A stretch of DNA of 64,000 bases from Silene conica (GCA_029255685.2 CM055312.2:23778203-23842202), one strand, 5' to 3'; positions 34,501 through 46,700 are shown, counted from the stretch's first letter. The notes: generated from the letters alone by a model not told the origin. Translations and numbers: made by a program.

Positions 34501-36144
34501 CTCCATCCTCTTCCTTCTTTTTTATTTTTTTTCCAACATCAAAGAGGATCCTCTTTTATTCCTCTTCCATATTTTAATTACTTTTTAATATTAAAAAGCA
34601 TCAATTCTATAGGGTGTTGGGCACAAGGGCCAAGGTTTACTCCCTCTAAAAATAGAGGAAGTCTTCCTCTTACTCCTCCAAAGAGAATGTTCATTGTTGG
34701 TTCCACATTGAAGAGACATCCTCCTAGCACCCTCTCTCATCTAACAGGATGGGTAATCCTCTTCAATGTGGATGCTCTGAGACTTTTGGCGTAACACTCA
34801 AGAACTCAAAAATTCAATTTCCTTTTCTTTTTTCTTTTGTATCGCCAAACTCGGAGGCGGAGGGTGCTCGATGTACATCTCTACATCTCGAGCTGGTAAC
34901 ATGCCGAACAATTGCAGCAAATATATCTCATTCTACGCCAATTACCATCATGTTGAATAACAAGGCTTTGGCGTCATTTATTTCATCCTCATTTTTTTTT
35001 TAAGATTGTTTCGTTGGTTAAAACACCTTCTTGTTGTTTTTGGGGACCATTTTCCAATAGCATTTTTGATGCGGAAGCCATAGTTTTATTTTGTTGCCCT
35101 TAAGATCTTTAAAACTCTTGATACCAACAGTGTAGGGGGGAGTAAATGGAGAAGAGTGGAGATTAATGGTTAAATGATTGGAGTCTCAAGGTCGATTTTA
35201 TATTCTAACATGTCCCTTCACACAAATATCCTTTGGCCTTGAAGTGTGGATGGAACTACGGGCCTCCCGTGACCTTCTCAGGACCTTTTGGTCAGCTCAT
35301 GATAAGAATCCCAAGATCGATTTTATATTTCAACATGAACAATCACCATCAACTAAAGTCATCGACAAGGCCTACAACCTTTCGATTGTATCTTGACAAA
35401 TTCATTAAATTCATTTTTATACTCGACCTTAATATTTGTACTCTTTGGCGCTTTCAGGCCGATTAACTTGGGATTTTGGGTTCAAAGCATAACTCACGGG
35501 GGTTTTACGGAACCTAGCTATATTTGTACCCTAATTAATAGACTTAAAACAACAATCTAGAAGAAAATGTTTAGACAATTTCCTCCTGAAATGTCCTGAA
35601 ATTCGTTCAACAAAAGGAAGAGTTACATATACAGCTCTGACTGAGTGATTCTTCACACACGTCAAGAACGATGCTGCACAATCATTGACGCATTAAAATG
35701 AAACATACAGCTAATATCTTATCAAAAAGTATAAAATAATGTGTGATATTAAGGACATTAACAATCCAGTTTATAATAACGAATCATCCAACAAAAGGTA
35801 AGCCAAATCACGCAATGAAAAATAAAGTAAAGAGCGAAGAAGGAGAGAAATAGACCGAACGAGGAAGCATCCAATTTGACAACGGTGAGCTGAATAGGGA
35901 CCTGACTAAGCTTATCGTACGAAAAACTCTTTCTAAAACTGACGAACGACAACGCAGACGATAACACCGATGAACTCCGTTGAAAACTCCGGCGCGGCAT
36001 TGGGGCAGATTCAACTTCCATAACCGCAATCTTATTATAGTAATAATCTCCTTCTCCTTGGGAAAAAACATCGTTTTCTGCTTGTTGTTCGTTTTCGCTG
36101 TCCTCTTCAGTGGCAGAGATCTTCTGGAAACTTAATCGTCGCAT
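31563..36144 (-). CDS. ubiquitin-fold protein of the U11/U12-25K (SNRNP25)-like family, four exons
   Basis: Exons on the minus strand are 36144-35856, 33676-33577, 33459-33360 and 31952-31563. All three introns have GT-AG ends and the reading frame is continuous, giving 292 aa. The N-terminus (1-75) is Ser-rich and polar (MRRLSFQKISATEED, RRSFQRSSSVLSSALS). The ubiquitin-like domain spans about 83-175: LTVVKLDASSFDIDVRKM, ATIAELKEAVE, then KGPGKVSWQHVWGHFCLSF, then YGIKDGDQ. HVW-FCL and GI-DGDQ are typical of SNRNP25-like domains. U11/U12-25K belongs to the minor spliceosome, but plants have several paralogues with this domain, so the exact role is uncertain. Exon 4 is the least certain: its splice phase fits, and it adds a 129-residue tail with RGWFLYSKL. 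Intron 1 (2.2 kb) contains an ONSEN-like LTR element and a MITE. Confidence 0.8.
33975..34358 (-). promoter_or_regulatory. cluster of heat-shock elements in the intronic LTR
   Basis: Alternating GAA/TTC pentamers include GAACTTTCTAGAA (33975-33987, a perfect three-part site), GAAGGTTCTAGAC (34232-34244), GAACATTCATGACCCTTC (34262-34279, one mismatch) and a five-part run with one mismatch at 34337-34358. They lie upstream, on the minus strand, of a TATA-like TTTATAATTA (33950-33941). Heat-shock factors bind such nGAAnnTTCn arrays, and ONSEN LTRs use them. Confidence 0.6.
34394..34783. mobile_element. MITE with inverted ends, inside the intronic LTR
   Basis: The left GAGAGCACCCACATTGAAGAG and the right end, inverted, CAGAGCATCCACATTGAAGAG form TIRs of about 20 bp around about 390 bp of noncoding sequence. 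No clean target duplication was seen. Confidence 0.6.
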
Positions 36145-36600
36145 TATATTGAACGAAAATCAGATAGAAAATAGGTAGAAGAATATGCGGAGATTAAGGA
36201 GGTTCGATTTGAATGGAGATATTTGATACGCAGATGAAAGCATATTGCATTTGATAAAGGAGAGAGAATTAGGGTTTAAAAATGGGGAAATTTGGGGATT
36301 TCTTGCTTGTGGTTTATTCAGATTGACGCAGAAAGGAAGGCACAATATCGGAAGATCATAGGGAAGAAAGGGAGGGAAAGTCTCTGTTTGTTGGGAATTT
36401 GCGCATCTCCTTTGAGTTGGACAGTTGGTTGCTTCCCAACAATTATGATTCAACTCCACTTCAGCCAAATAATCACAAATTCTCTCCACTATCGGTCACA
36501 AATTAAAAATCGATAGTACCGTTTTACATAATATAAGTTGCATTTTCCAGTATTCACATGATGCTCCACTTTCCCCACCTGCACTTTTATGAGAGTAAAC
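36145..36600 (-). promoter_or_regulatory. 5' region of the ubiquitin-fold gene
   Basis: Upstream sequence of the minus-strand gene between its start codon and a hAT-like element at 36607. I see purine/pyrimidine-rich leader sequence (GAGGTTCGATTTG, GGGAAGAAAGGGAGGG) but no convincing TATA box. Any core promoter is therefore only positional. Confidence 0.3.
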
Positions 36601-36606
36601 TATCCG

Positions 36607-37164
36607 TTAAGGATGTCATTTGGGCGGGGAGGGGCTGGATATAGGCTCTCTCGTACCCGTATCCATCCCCGCCCCACCACCCATGGCGGGTACAAAATTC
36701 AAAACCATCCCCCAACCCCCCATGGCGGCTACAAGTTTCCAAAACCATCCCTGCGCACCTACCCATTAACCTGCTATACCATAAATTTTTCCGATTTTTT
36801 TTCGTACAAGCTGGTTTAATCACTATTAATTTCTATTTTCAGTAATTTGGTTATGTAATTTTAGTTATTTTCCAAAGAAATTGGTAAAATACTTTTAAAA
36901 ATAGCAATTTTTAACATTACGTCTTAATTATAACAAAATCATATTTTTAAAATTATCGTAATAATGATGTTTATTTTTGTAAAATTGGCGGGTAGGCGGG
37001 TATGAAGTGGGTTACACGCAAAAACCATCCCGCCCCACTACCCATAGCGGGTACAATTTCGTACCCGTCCCCGCCCCACCACCCGCCAAAGCTCTACCCG
37101 TTCCCGCCCCAACTAGGACGGGTGTGGGGCGGTATCCACTTGTACCCACTCCCATAACATCCCT
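36607..37164. mobile_element. hAT-like nonautonomous element with 8-bp target duplication
   Basis: It is flanked by the perfect 8-bp repeat ACTATCCG (36599-36606 and 37165-37172). The ends AAGGATGTCATTTGGGCGGG and, inverted, AGGGATGTTATGGGAGTGGG resemble each other. The outer thirds are made of GGCGGGTAC/GTACCCGCC-type segments, inverted to each other around an AT-rich core, so it is a large imperfect palindrome. 558 bp, noncoding. Confidence 0.8.
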
Positions 37165-37413
37165 ACTATCCGTCTTTAACTTGTGACGAATATTCCGCCA
37201 CAAGCAAAACTATTTGCCAAAGAACAAATTTCAATTTTAATATCCGTATTTAAAAAAATATTTTCATTTTAGCGATCAATTAGTTGGTCATAACTATGTG
37301 GTAGGGCATGTTCTTTATAAATATATTACAAATTAAATATATATCTATATATAAAATATTTACAATGTGTCTCAATATTCACTGCGAAAATAAGCTACGA
37401 TTTTATAAATGAA

Positions 37414-38543
37414 CTAGTTTTGGAGCCCGTGAAAATCACGGGATCATTAATAATTTACTGTGTTTAAGTGTTTAATTTGTGAATAACTTATACGGAGTAT
37501 TCACTCTCTCTCAATCATCTGTTTAAAACGAACACGACCGAGGGAGCGGTATTTTAAAATAAATGTTTAATACAATTTAATTTTTGATTCAGGACGACAG
37601 ACAAACCAAAATGTGAATAACTTGGTTGTTTTGAAACGACCATCTAAAAATTGCATTGAAATGTATTTTCTACTCCATTAAAAAAGTCACCCTTCCATAT
37701 ATGAACAAATTGCATTGAAATTTATTTTCTACTCCATATGCAGTTAAAAACCTCCTAATTTCGACATATATATAAAAAAATTTATTACTAATTCTCTAAA
37801 AGTTTTATGAATCAAAGGAAAATAAAAAATATGGTACATAAATAAAGAGTATATATAATAATGATGAAAAAAAAGTTAAAAGGTCATTTCATTAATAAAG
37901 GAAATAATGAATAAATAAATAAGGTAAACTACGAGAGGAGATCAATTACAATTTTTTTTTGTTTATACCTTTTATTTTTTAAATTTTTCTTTAACTTATA
38001 CTGTATTTTATAATTTTCTTAAATTGGTAATCCATATCACTTTTTTTACCTTGTCAAATAAAATTTATCACGCCACAATTAAACTTGTCAAGTCACATTT
38101 TTTAGGTTAGACTTTTAATACAATTTTATAGAAAAACAAAATAGTTGCATGATGTAAAATGAAAGTGATGTGTTTTTTTTTTTATTTGGGGATTAACTTA
38201 TTCCAACAATAAACACATAAATATTAAATTTAGCATGCATTTTGATTTATTAATTGTTGTTAAATTTATTAAAAACTAAGAGTCTAAACTTTATTCGTTA
38301 TTATGCTATTTAAAAACTTGGTATGCACTAAATGCTTGTAAATTCATTAGCTTTTTTTATTTTTTATTTTTTAAATAATGATGTTATGGTATTTAAAAAC
38401 ATGATATGCATTTAATGCTTGTAAATTCATTAGTTTTTTTTTTTCTTTTTTAAGTAATGATGATGATGTGGCTTGCTAGAATTTCTCAAAAGTGAAATGG
38501 TGAAATGTGGTGCTTTGTCTAACCTTTTTATATTATATATAGA
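37414..38543 (-). mobile_element. nonautonomous Helitron
   Basis: On the minus strand it starts TCTATATATAATAT and ends with the hairpin CCCGTGA-TTT-TCACGGG, an eight-base spacer and CTAG. The flanking bases are A and T, the usual Helitron target. 1130 bp, AT-rich, no Rep/helicase ORF. A segment around AATGCTTGTAAATTCATTAG is partly duplicated at 38318-38440. Confidence 0.7.
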
Positions 38544-38873
38544 TTATTCAAAAGGTGAGATTTGAGAATAACCCTCAATCTTAGTCCACATTATCATTAA
38601 GTAGTGTTCTTGTTCACACGGTGACAAATCTGACAATGTACCTATAAGGCCATGGTTACAAGATACAACTTGTAACCCCAAAAGAAAGGAGGTTTGTTCA
38701 ACCGAGTTTGATACTCACTATGATCCACCTTTTAAGAAAAAAATGTATTTTTACTTTAGTTATGACTTCGTCAACTTTTTTCTTTCGATTATATTCACTA
38801 GTTCAAGGGTCGTCTTTAATCCCCTCTTGTTTGTGTTTTAAGTGAACACTTTGTAGTAGTTTTTGTAAAATGG
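38544..38873. other. no recognisable feature
   Basis: A spacer between the Helitron and the small TIR element, with no ORF or repeat that I can support. Confidence 0.4.
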
Positions 38874-40762
38874 GTTTTTGTCAAATACCACCTTTAATAA
38901 AACAATTTTTTCCAAACACCATCTTTAAAAAAAGTTTGTGAAGCACCAGTTTTAATAAACTTTTTTGGGAAACACAACCGTTTAGACGGAGTTTGACGAA
39001 AATTAAAATAAAACGATTATAAGTCATCAGTGTATGCATTCTCCCGTGTAAAATATCACACTTCCCTCTTTTTACCTTTTTCATCTTCCCTCCCATTAAC
39101 AACTTTTTACCCCTATTTTCATCTTCGTCAAAACATTAATACCCACTTTTCATCTTCCTCAAAAATCTTCATTTTTCAACTTCCTCAGTAATATTTATCA
39201 CCATTTTTCATATACATCTAAACTATAATTTTAATTGTTTTTCCAGAATTGTGTAAGGTCTAAAACAATTAAGCATCAAACCAATTTCACCTTTTTTCAT
39301 ATCCCAACCACATGCAATCAATTGGATTGGGATCCTTTTATTCTTCTTCATTAGTAGCTTCAATTTCATGCTCATATTTTCAATTTCACCCTCACATAAA
39401 CATTTTTTTGTCTTCTAATCACTCGGATCGTAGTTTTGTTGGAGCATGTGTCCCCCACAGTTAGTGCGACTACAATCTAAATCTCTTACAGGATCATAAA
39501 AGGATACTTTGTATATTTATCAACTAATTAACGTAAATCAGTAACAGTTGGCTTTGCTAGAAGTTTGACGTTACTGTCATACTGATGGCGGTGATTAGTT
39601 TATCTCTATCGGTCACACCTATAGGATGGTTCCAAGAAATGTGATTATATACTGATATATTACATAGATGCCTAAATTGATGACTAAATATTAGTCATGA
39701 AAATAATACGAATAATTATATTAAATGATTATTAGGAGAAATAAATTAAAATGTTAATTCTAAATAAATATAAATGTTATATTTATAAGTTTAATACGCG
39801 ATATTAAATTTAATTAATTATGCAATAATTAATTATATTATATTCTCATGCCATATTTATATATATGATAAATCATAATATTGGGTAATTAAACGAATTA
39901 CACGTTTAATTTGGACGAAATACTTGTTGATTTCGGTCAACATGATTATGATTTAATATAAATATAATAACCACAAAAGATCTTCTAACAAACTTATAAA
40001 CAAATGTTTTATTCAAGTTAGGACTCTTAAATTGGATGTTATTTGTGCCGAGTTTCAGCCATGTATGACTATCTCAATCAGTTGAGATTTGCTCAATATT
40101 ATTTCCAGTAGAACTCTATATATCAACTATATAAATAGGGTTCAAGACAGCTAGCAAGGAGAAGAGAGAAAAACACACAAAACAGTGAGGTACAGACCGA
40201 ATAAAAAATGTGCAAGACATATTCTTGGATCATCTTGGGTGCAATTGGTAGGAGCATTTATGCCTTGAAATCTATTATACTAGGTTATTCTTAGACCAAA
40301 AGCAAAGGAACCAAGGTTATTTCTTACCTTCCTACATCGATTTAATTACTTTTCTAGCATTCATATTAAAGTTAATTTTGATATAATCCTTCCGTATGAC
40401 ATTAATACGTGTTATAACGGAAGCACAGAGAAAGATAAAAACAAACAATAAAGAACAATACGCATAGATTTACGTGGTTCACTAACGGTGTGTTAGCTAC
40501 GTCCACATGGCAGAAGGGAGAGAGTTTTATTAATGTGAGGAGTTTTTCAGATTACAGATTCAGAACGATATAGAATATCATGACTGTTAGGGTAGAGGTT
40601 AAGAGTTTATATAGTACTCTTAACCTAATATAATACAGATTTGACCTAATTTAATAAGGCCCAGACAGAAACCCTAGCCCAATACTGAATTCAGATACCC
40701 AACAAACAGATTCAAGGCATAGACCCAACAAATCTCCACCTTGACTTGAATTCTCTCACAAA

Positions 40763-40914
40763 CAGACAGATGTACCGGATGCACCCCATAAATGCCAGAA
40801 ATACCTGAAACTCAGACAAATGAACCGGATGCACCCCCATGGATCCGAGAAGTACCAGAAACTCAGACAGATGTACCAAATGCACCCCCATGGATGCCAG
40901 AAGTACCAGAAACT
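40763..40914. repeat. three 51-bp tandem repeats before the copia 3' LTR
   Basis: Units of 50, 51 and 51 bp start CAGACAGATGTACC or CAGACAAATGAACC and end CCTGAAACT or CCAGAAACT. They lie between the RNase H stop and the polypurine tract, so they are 3' leader repeats and not coding. Confidence 0.85.
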
Positions 40915-40954
40915 CAACTCCCTTCCCCCTCAGATATTGCCCTTAATTGGGCAA

Positions 40955-42385
40955 TCAGTTGCTTCGAATATTGAGCAAGTCCAAACAGTGTTGGAACTTG
41001 CTATCAGGCACTGGCTTAGTGAACATATCAGCTGGGTTATCAGCAGTACCCACTTTATTCAACTTAATCCTCTTCTCATTCCTCAGAAAGTGATATGTCA
41101 TTGATCTTCTGCTAGCAACATCTGAGGATGCAACACAAACAGAATCTGACAGTGTCGATCCCTGAAGATAATATAAAGTACCGTGCTTGATACCTCTCAG
41201 AATCACATTTGAACCTTTGCAGACGTTCAGAACTCCACCTTCACCCTGAAAACTGAAACCCTTCTGATCAAGATTACTTAAGGAAATCAGATTATTCGTC
41301 ATCAGTGTAACATGCCTAACTTCGTTCAATGTGCAGATCTACCATCATGTGTCCTTATCTTAACTAAGCCAATTCCAACTATTCTGCAAACAGCACTGTT
41401 GGCCATAGAAATATTGCCTCCATCTATCTGTTCATAAGTTGTAAATCACTCTCTGCGTGGACATATATGGTAAGACGCTCCAGAATCTAAGATCCACACA
41501 TCAGTATGATCCGTGACCTTATTACTAACAAGAGCATAATCATCTTTCTCGGAATCTACAGTAGCTACACCACCAGCAGCAGATTCATTATGTTTATCTT
41601 TCTTGGGAAATGTGAATTTCCAATGCCCTTTTCCTTTACAGCAGTTACAAACATCAGTAGGTATAGGACCCTTAGAACCAGATGTACCAGAGGTACCAGC
41701 AGGACTAGAAGAACCAACATAAGACGGCTTCTTATATTTTTTTCTTCCCAGAATTTCCCTGTCCATAACCCCCGCTAGCTACTAACCCTGCGGCTTGATT
41801 ATCTGTGACTGTACCAGCCGCCTTATGGCGCAATTCTCTAGTATGAAGAGACGATCTAACCTCTTCTAGAGATACGGTATCTTTACCCACAATAAAAAAC
41901 TGTACGAAATTCTCATACGATAGTGGTAAAGAAACTAGCAGAATTAATGCGGCATCCTCATCTTCTACCTTAACATCAATATTACGCAGTTCTAGTAAAA
42001 TTGTGTTTAACTGATCTAGATGATCCCGGAGAGGCATACCTTCCTGCATTCCCAAACTGAACAGACGTTGCTTCAGAAGCAACTTATTGGTCAAAGACTT
42101 CGTCATATAAAGACTCTCAAGCTTTGCCCACAGACCTGTGGCGGTTTGTTCCTTCGCAACTTCAGTGATGATATCATCAGCAAGACACAACATAATTGTT
42201 GAATGTGCCTTCTCGTCTAGACTGGTCATCTCAGCGGTGACTGCAACAGCGGTTGAGCCTTCCTGCTTCTTTTGAAGCGGCTTCCATAACCCTTGTTGCT
42301 TTAACAGAGCCCGCATCTTGATTTGCCATCAACTGAAACTATTTCTCCCAGTAAAACGATCGATCTTTATGTTTATCGCCGACAT
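40955..42385 (-). pseudogene. copia gag-protease fused to RNase H end (deletion derivative)
   Basis: From ATG 42385 a UBN2-type gag reads MSAINIKIDRFTGRN. A TGA stop follows, then MRALLKQQGLWKPL, STIMLCLADDIITEVA and LRDHLDQLN. A frameshift near 41750 precedes a zinc knuckle (CNCCKGKGHW) and the protease motif WILDSGASYHICP. After a stop, the next frame (41329-40955) continues the protease/pre-integrase region (LISLSNLDQKGFSF, GTLYYLQGST). It then jumps at about residue 70 to the last part of RNase H (YHFLRNEKRIKL, TADNPADMFTKPVP). Integrase, reverse transcriptase and most of RNase H are deleted. Confidence 0.9.
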
Positions 42386-43496
42386 CTTTCTGATTCAGGA
42401 ACCCGAAGGCTCTTATACCAGTTTGTTATAACGGAAGCACAGAGAAAGATAAAAACAAACAATAAAGAACAATACGCACATATTTACGTGGTTCACTAAC
42501 AGTGTGTTAGCTACGTCCACATGGCAGAAGGGAAAGAGTTTTATTAACGTGAGGACTTTTTCAGATTACAGATTCAGAACGATATAGAATATCATGACTG
42601 CTAGGGTAGAGGTTAAGAGTTTATATAGTACTCTTAACCTAATATAATACAGATTTGATTGCTTTTTCGTAATGATGGAAAAGTAATCGGTGATGTAATT
42701 AATAAGATCTCGTATCTCCCTTTTTCTTTTTCGGTTTTTTTACGTTATTCATAGAATGTAATTAATAGGATTTTGGCTATGTAATTTTATGTAATGTAAC
42801 TTATTTCGAAAGAAGACATTAAAGTGGAGATTTGAAGACGTTCAAGGGACCTCGTTGATGCATCACAAGACTGGAGTTTCCACCAATCTTTCCGGGTCCA
42901 ATGTTATTGGATTCCGAAGTTGTAATCTCTAGGTTGATAGGCCACACTAGAATTTTATTATTTTGTTTTTTTTTCCTTCGCTTGTTTATTCATCGCTTGT
43001 TTCAAATTGTTGCATATCATCATATTCCGCCTAAACCAAACCACCTAGAATTGCATGAAATTGGATCATATAGTACATAAATCGTGATTTCAGGTGACAT
43101 ACGATGTCAATTTAGCCGTCATTTATTCCTATTCACTTAAATTTTTGTTCACTTCAAATGAATCTAAAATAAATGATGAGATCTCTCTCATAATTTAAAT
43201 TGAGGTTAGTCTTTCTAGATCAATTGACTATGAATCCCTTGTTCGTCGGTGTGCATATTGGACATATTACTCTCTATATGGACCCCTTCTACCTTGGATA
43301 AGTAGTGCATATTGATTTAGTTGAACTCAACATTATAATTTAAAACAGTGTTAGATTATAATGTACTATGATTAATCTTTCTTCAAAGTGCATATTGGAC
43401 ATATTACTCTCTATATGGACCCCTTCTGTATGACATTAATACGATTAATCTCATTATGAAATATACGATATTTCCTACAAATTTTTGCTCCGCAAT

Positions 43497-43715
43497 TTAC
43501 GACCCTAAACTGCTTATTTCATTATTATTAATGGGATCGTTAACCCACTTGAAATAGTTGCGTCCCCGCATTTGAATTTTCGGGTTGAAAAACTTACATG
43601 TTAAAAACCTTTTCCCTGGGTTTCTTTCGGTCATGGAGGTTTTCAATGTAGCAAGAATCCCGCAACGACATATGAGCAGTTGTGTTGATGAAGAAAATGA
43701 GATGTCGCTGGACAT
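43497..43715 (-). pseudogene. GRF zinc-finger ORF, truncated by an LTR insertion
   Basis: The ORF starts MSSDISFSSSTQLL. It carries the GRF-type zinc finger: CRCGILATLKTSMTERNPGK, then FLTCKFFN and YFKWVNDP. GRF fingers bind nucleic acid and are common in short plant ORFs linked to DNA transposons. The frame ends near 43497, where a copia LTR (ending 43480) was inserted. The expected coiled-coil tail is missing. It reads inward from the right TIR (43840-44064), which probably supplied its promoter. Confidence 0.65.
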
Positions 43716-46700
43716 TGTGAACGAATTTTGGTTTTAAAAGGTGAGATAAAAGGTGAGAAAGAGAAGAGAGAGTTGATTTACTTGTAAATGGAGGTAAAAT
43801 AAATAAAGGGACAAATGATTTGGAGGGAAAATAATAAAGAAAGAGAAAAGTGATTTGGTGGGAAAACAATAAAGAATGATTAAAGTAGGGAAAACAAAAA
43901 AAATGTCAAAACAGTCTCACGTGCGAAAGTTTTAAATGAAAAAAAAATATACAAACTTTCCGAATCCGGCTAAAAGACTGAGTTTCAGAAAAAAATTATT
44001 AGAGGTGGTGTTTCACAAACTTTTTTTTAAAGGTGGTGCTTTAAAAAAGTTCTATTAAATATAGTGTAATACTTTATATTTTTTTATTTCATTTTATTTA
44101 TTTGTCGTGATTTTATTGGATATCGATGTCGATGAGTAATAATAAAAGCGATATAATAATTGTGGACAAGGCGTTTTAGGGTTGCATTTAAAGTCGTGTG
44201 GGCGAACTTTTAACCAAAACCGTATTTGGATTGGGTTGTCTACATATTGGGATGCGTGAAGACCGACCCATACATGAAGAATACCCATCTATGGGCCTAG
44301 GGTTGCGTGCCAAGTATGACCCATCACACGAATTACCATCTGAAAATCAGAAATTTCAGAATACCTTTCCAGCCGCCTTATTTATACACACCTTTAAGAT
44401 CTTATTTTGACCTATCAACACAAAACGACACATACACTTTGCTGCCGCCATAACTAAGAACACCAGGAGAGGGTTTACACGGTGGTTGGAGGTTTCTAAG
44501 AGGGCTCGAATACCCAAGGAAGAGGGTATGTCCACCATAGTTTATGTTTTTACTCTATTTCTATTGGTTTTGATTCGTTAATTATAATCATGTAATCTAT
44601 GTTATAAGTTCTGATATTTGCATAAAACTAAACTATGGCAAGTAGTAATCATGTTTCGACCATAGTAATGACATATCTAGCGACCTAAGGCCATTTTATA
44701 AGGTGTTTCGTCACTGGTGTCAGATTGTTGTTTCCGTTTTTCAAAAAAGAGTTTTTAAGCGTGAATGTTATACTGTATTTCGATGTATATTATGTTCGTA
44801 AGTGTCTTGGGTATGATGGTAGTTAACTCGGTGGTAGTCAGGAGGTCCGGATGGTGGCTGTCACGGCGGATTTTGGTTGCAGGGGTCGTCTGTTTGGTGG
44901 GTTGTTCAGGCGTGTGTCAGAGTCATAATAGAGTCGTTTTTTTTAGGGTCGTGAACGTGTGTTTTGTGTTTGTATTCGAATGAGTTATGGGTCGTGGTTG
45001 TTTGAGTGTTTTGGGTTTATGAGATGAGTGCGGATAAGTGTTTATAGGGTGGTGATCACGGTGGTTTGGGTTGTCGTGTGTGGGGTTTAAAGTGGTGTTC
45101 GTTTTGAGTATATACTCACGCAAAAACAGAGTCAGGCGTGTTGCTCAGTTTTGGGAGCGGTTGTTTAGAGGTGTTTGGGCACGGCGTCAGCCAACGACAC
45201 TTCCCCTGGAACCACCGTGGCTCAGAGGCGAGCCTGGTGGTGTCAGGGGCGAGGTCAGCGGCTGGGGCAGGTGACAGTCCTTGGGTTGCGCGGGTCGGTG
45301 AACAAGGTGATAGGCTGTTTGCGGGTTCGAGTTTCTGGTGGTGCTACGTTATGGGCGTGAGTTTAGCAAACGCTTTGATTGGTTAATTTAGTAGTGGTGT
45401 ATGATTAGTTGTATATTAAATAATATTACATGGTAATAATATGTTAGTTATAGCAATATTAGTTTGATGGTATGATTATTATTAAGGTTATGGTATGAAA
45501 TAATGTTAGAAGAGTATAAGAACATGTTAGTGATATTATTACTCTATTAAAGTATGTGGAGGAATTGATTAGTTGTTTGAAAACTATCCCTTTTAACAAA
45601 TCTATTTTTGGTAAGTATATGTTTAGTAAGTTATGATTAGTTAATAGTAATTGTTTGCGCGAGTAGAATTTAATGTTGAGTAATATTTATAGGAACGGAA
45701 TTTGAGGTGGAATATTTCTAGACGGTGTTGCTTATTTTCAGACTGCTTTTCCAGGTAGGTTACACTGGTACTATATATGTGTTGAGTTATAAATGCATGG
45801 GATAGAGTATGTATGGATGCAAGCATTATTATATGAGCATGATAGTTTTGGTTGACTATTTAATATTGCATTCACGAGCATGCATATGCATTGGTTACTG
45901 AGAAAGATGTGATCAGATATTGCTCTGATGTAAAGCCCAGGGTGGTTCTGCAGACCAGGCCTGCTGGTGTCTTATCAGCTTTTGAGCTGGTGTTCGGCGA
46001 CGGCCGATTATAGTCTGTCGGGAGGTTCGGTATGGCTGGGTGTAATAACTCGAATTTTAGTTACGTTGTTGACCTTGTTTTATGTCGATAAGGTAGTTTC
46101 TTTACGATGGTAATTACTTAATAGGTATACATGGTTATATGATTTGATAAGTATACGTATTTATATGGTTATTTGTGTCGTCGTATGCCCTAGTTGGGGC
46201 TCGATCACGAGACCTGTGGTGACGAGTCTTGGGCCTCGTGATTTGTGCAAGATACTCAGCCCACACGTTATGAGAAACCCTAACGGAACCCTACATCACT
46301 CATGAGATCTTATATCTCGATTACCCTAATCCCACCATACCGCCTATTTTGAGATAAACAAAGATCTACTTTCTGACCTAGTCTACACACGGCTGTTACC
46401 CTAGTTTCATTGTCGCCACCACGCAGTAGAGGAAGTGTATACTCACGGCCACAACCACCATCACGTTTTCCCAGAAGTCGGATCTGAAGTCAGGTGAGCA
46501 CACATATCGTCTGGTTCTTAGTTTTTCATGTCTGTGTTTGTATGTTTTGGTCGGGTCTGGGAAGGGTCGTATGTGGTGGTGGTGGTAAGGATACTGTTGC
46601 TATGCGTAGTAGGGTGGTTAGGGGACGTCAGGGTGGTGGTCGTGGTGGTTGTAGGGTGACGGTGTTGAAATAGGAGGGGTGGTTGTCACCGCTGGTCGTA

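Larger units (their letters stand above)
33786..35180 (-). mobile_element. ONSEN-like copia-type LTR element remnant in intron 1
   Basis: On the minus strand the end of a 5' LTR (about 35180-35131, ending CCCTACA) is followed by a PBS-like TGGTATCAAGAG (35126-35115). A short internal part has a gag-like start (ATG at 35081, MASASKMLLENG). Then comes a 3' LTR (34796-33786, TGTTACGCC...CCATACA), interrupted by a MITE. The last about 50 bp of the two LTRs resemble each other (GGGGGAGTA, GAGTGGAG on the plus strand). The 3' LTR has clustered heat-shock elements upstream of a TATA box. No pol genes remain. It lies in the same orientation as the host gene. Confidence 0.5.
40410..42660 (-). mobile_element. 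copia element with internal deletion (no integrase or RT)
   Basis: On the minus strand the 3' LTR is complete (40730-40410, TGTTGGGTC...CCGTTATAACA, 321 bp). The 5' LTR keeps only its last about 237 bp (42660-42424). A PBS TGGTATAAGAGC follows (42420-42409), and a polypurine tract AAGGTGGAGATT precedes the 3' LTR. The LTRs are nearly alike over the shared part, with around ten differences, so it is fairly young. Coding sequence goes from gag and protease straight to the end of RNase H. Confidence 0.88.
39437..43480 (+). mobile_element. copia LTR and leader remnant, split by another copia element
   Basis: The start TGTTGGAGCATGTGTCC and the end ATATTTCCTACA, with near-repeats AGTTT (39432-39436) and AATTT (43481-43485), delimit it. 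39437-40409 resembles the LTR fragment at 56654-57330 (GTTTGACGTTAC, GGTCACACCTA-AGGATG). 42661-43428 resembles, inverted, the leader between LTR and gag of the copia at 61330-62170 (TTCGTCGGT, GACCCCTTCTAC). The 16-bp sequence GTATGACATTAATACG occurs on both sides of the nested element. Internal order is rearranged and I cannot resolve it fully. Confidence 0.45.

Noticed and set aside
34480..34794. 104-aa plus-strand ORF
   Set aside because: Lies within a MITE and LTR in an intron; no domain.
43594..43869. 91-aa minus-strand ORF
   Set aside because: Out-of-frame overlap with the GRF zinc-finger ORF and TIR; low-complexity Phe/Ser/Leu sequence.
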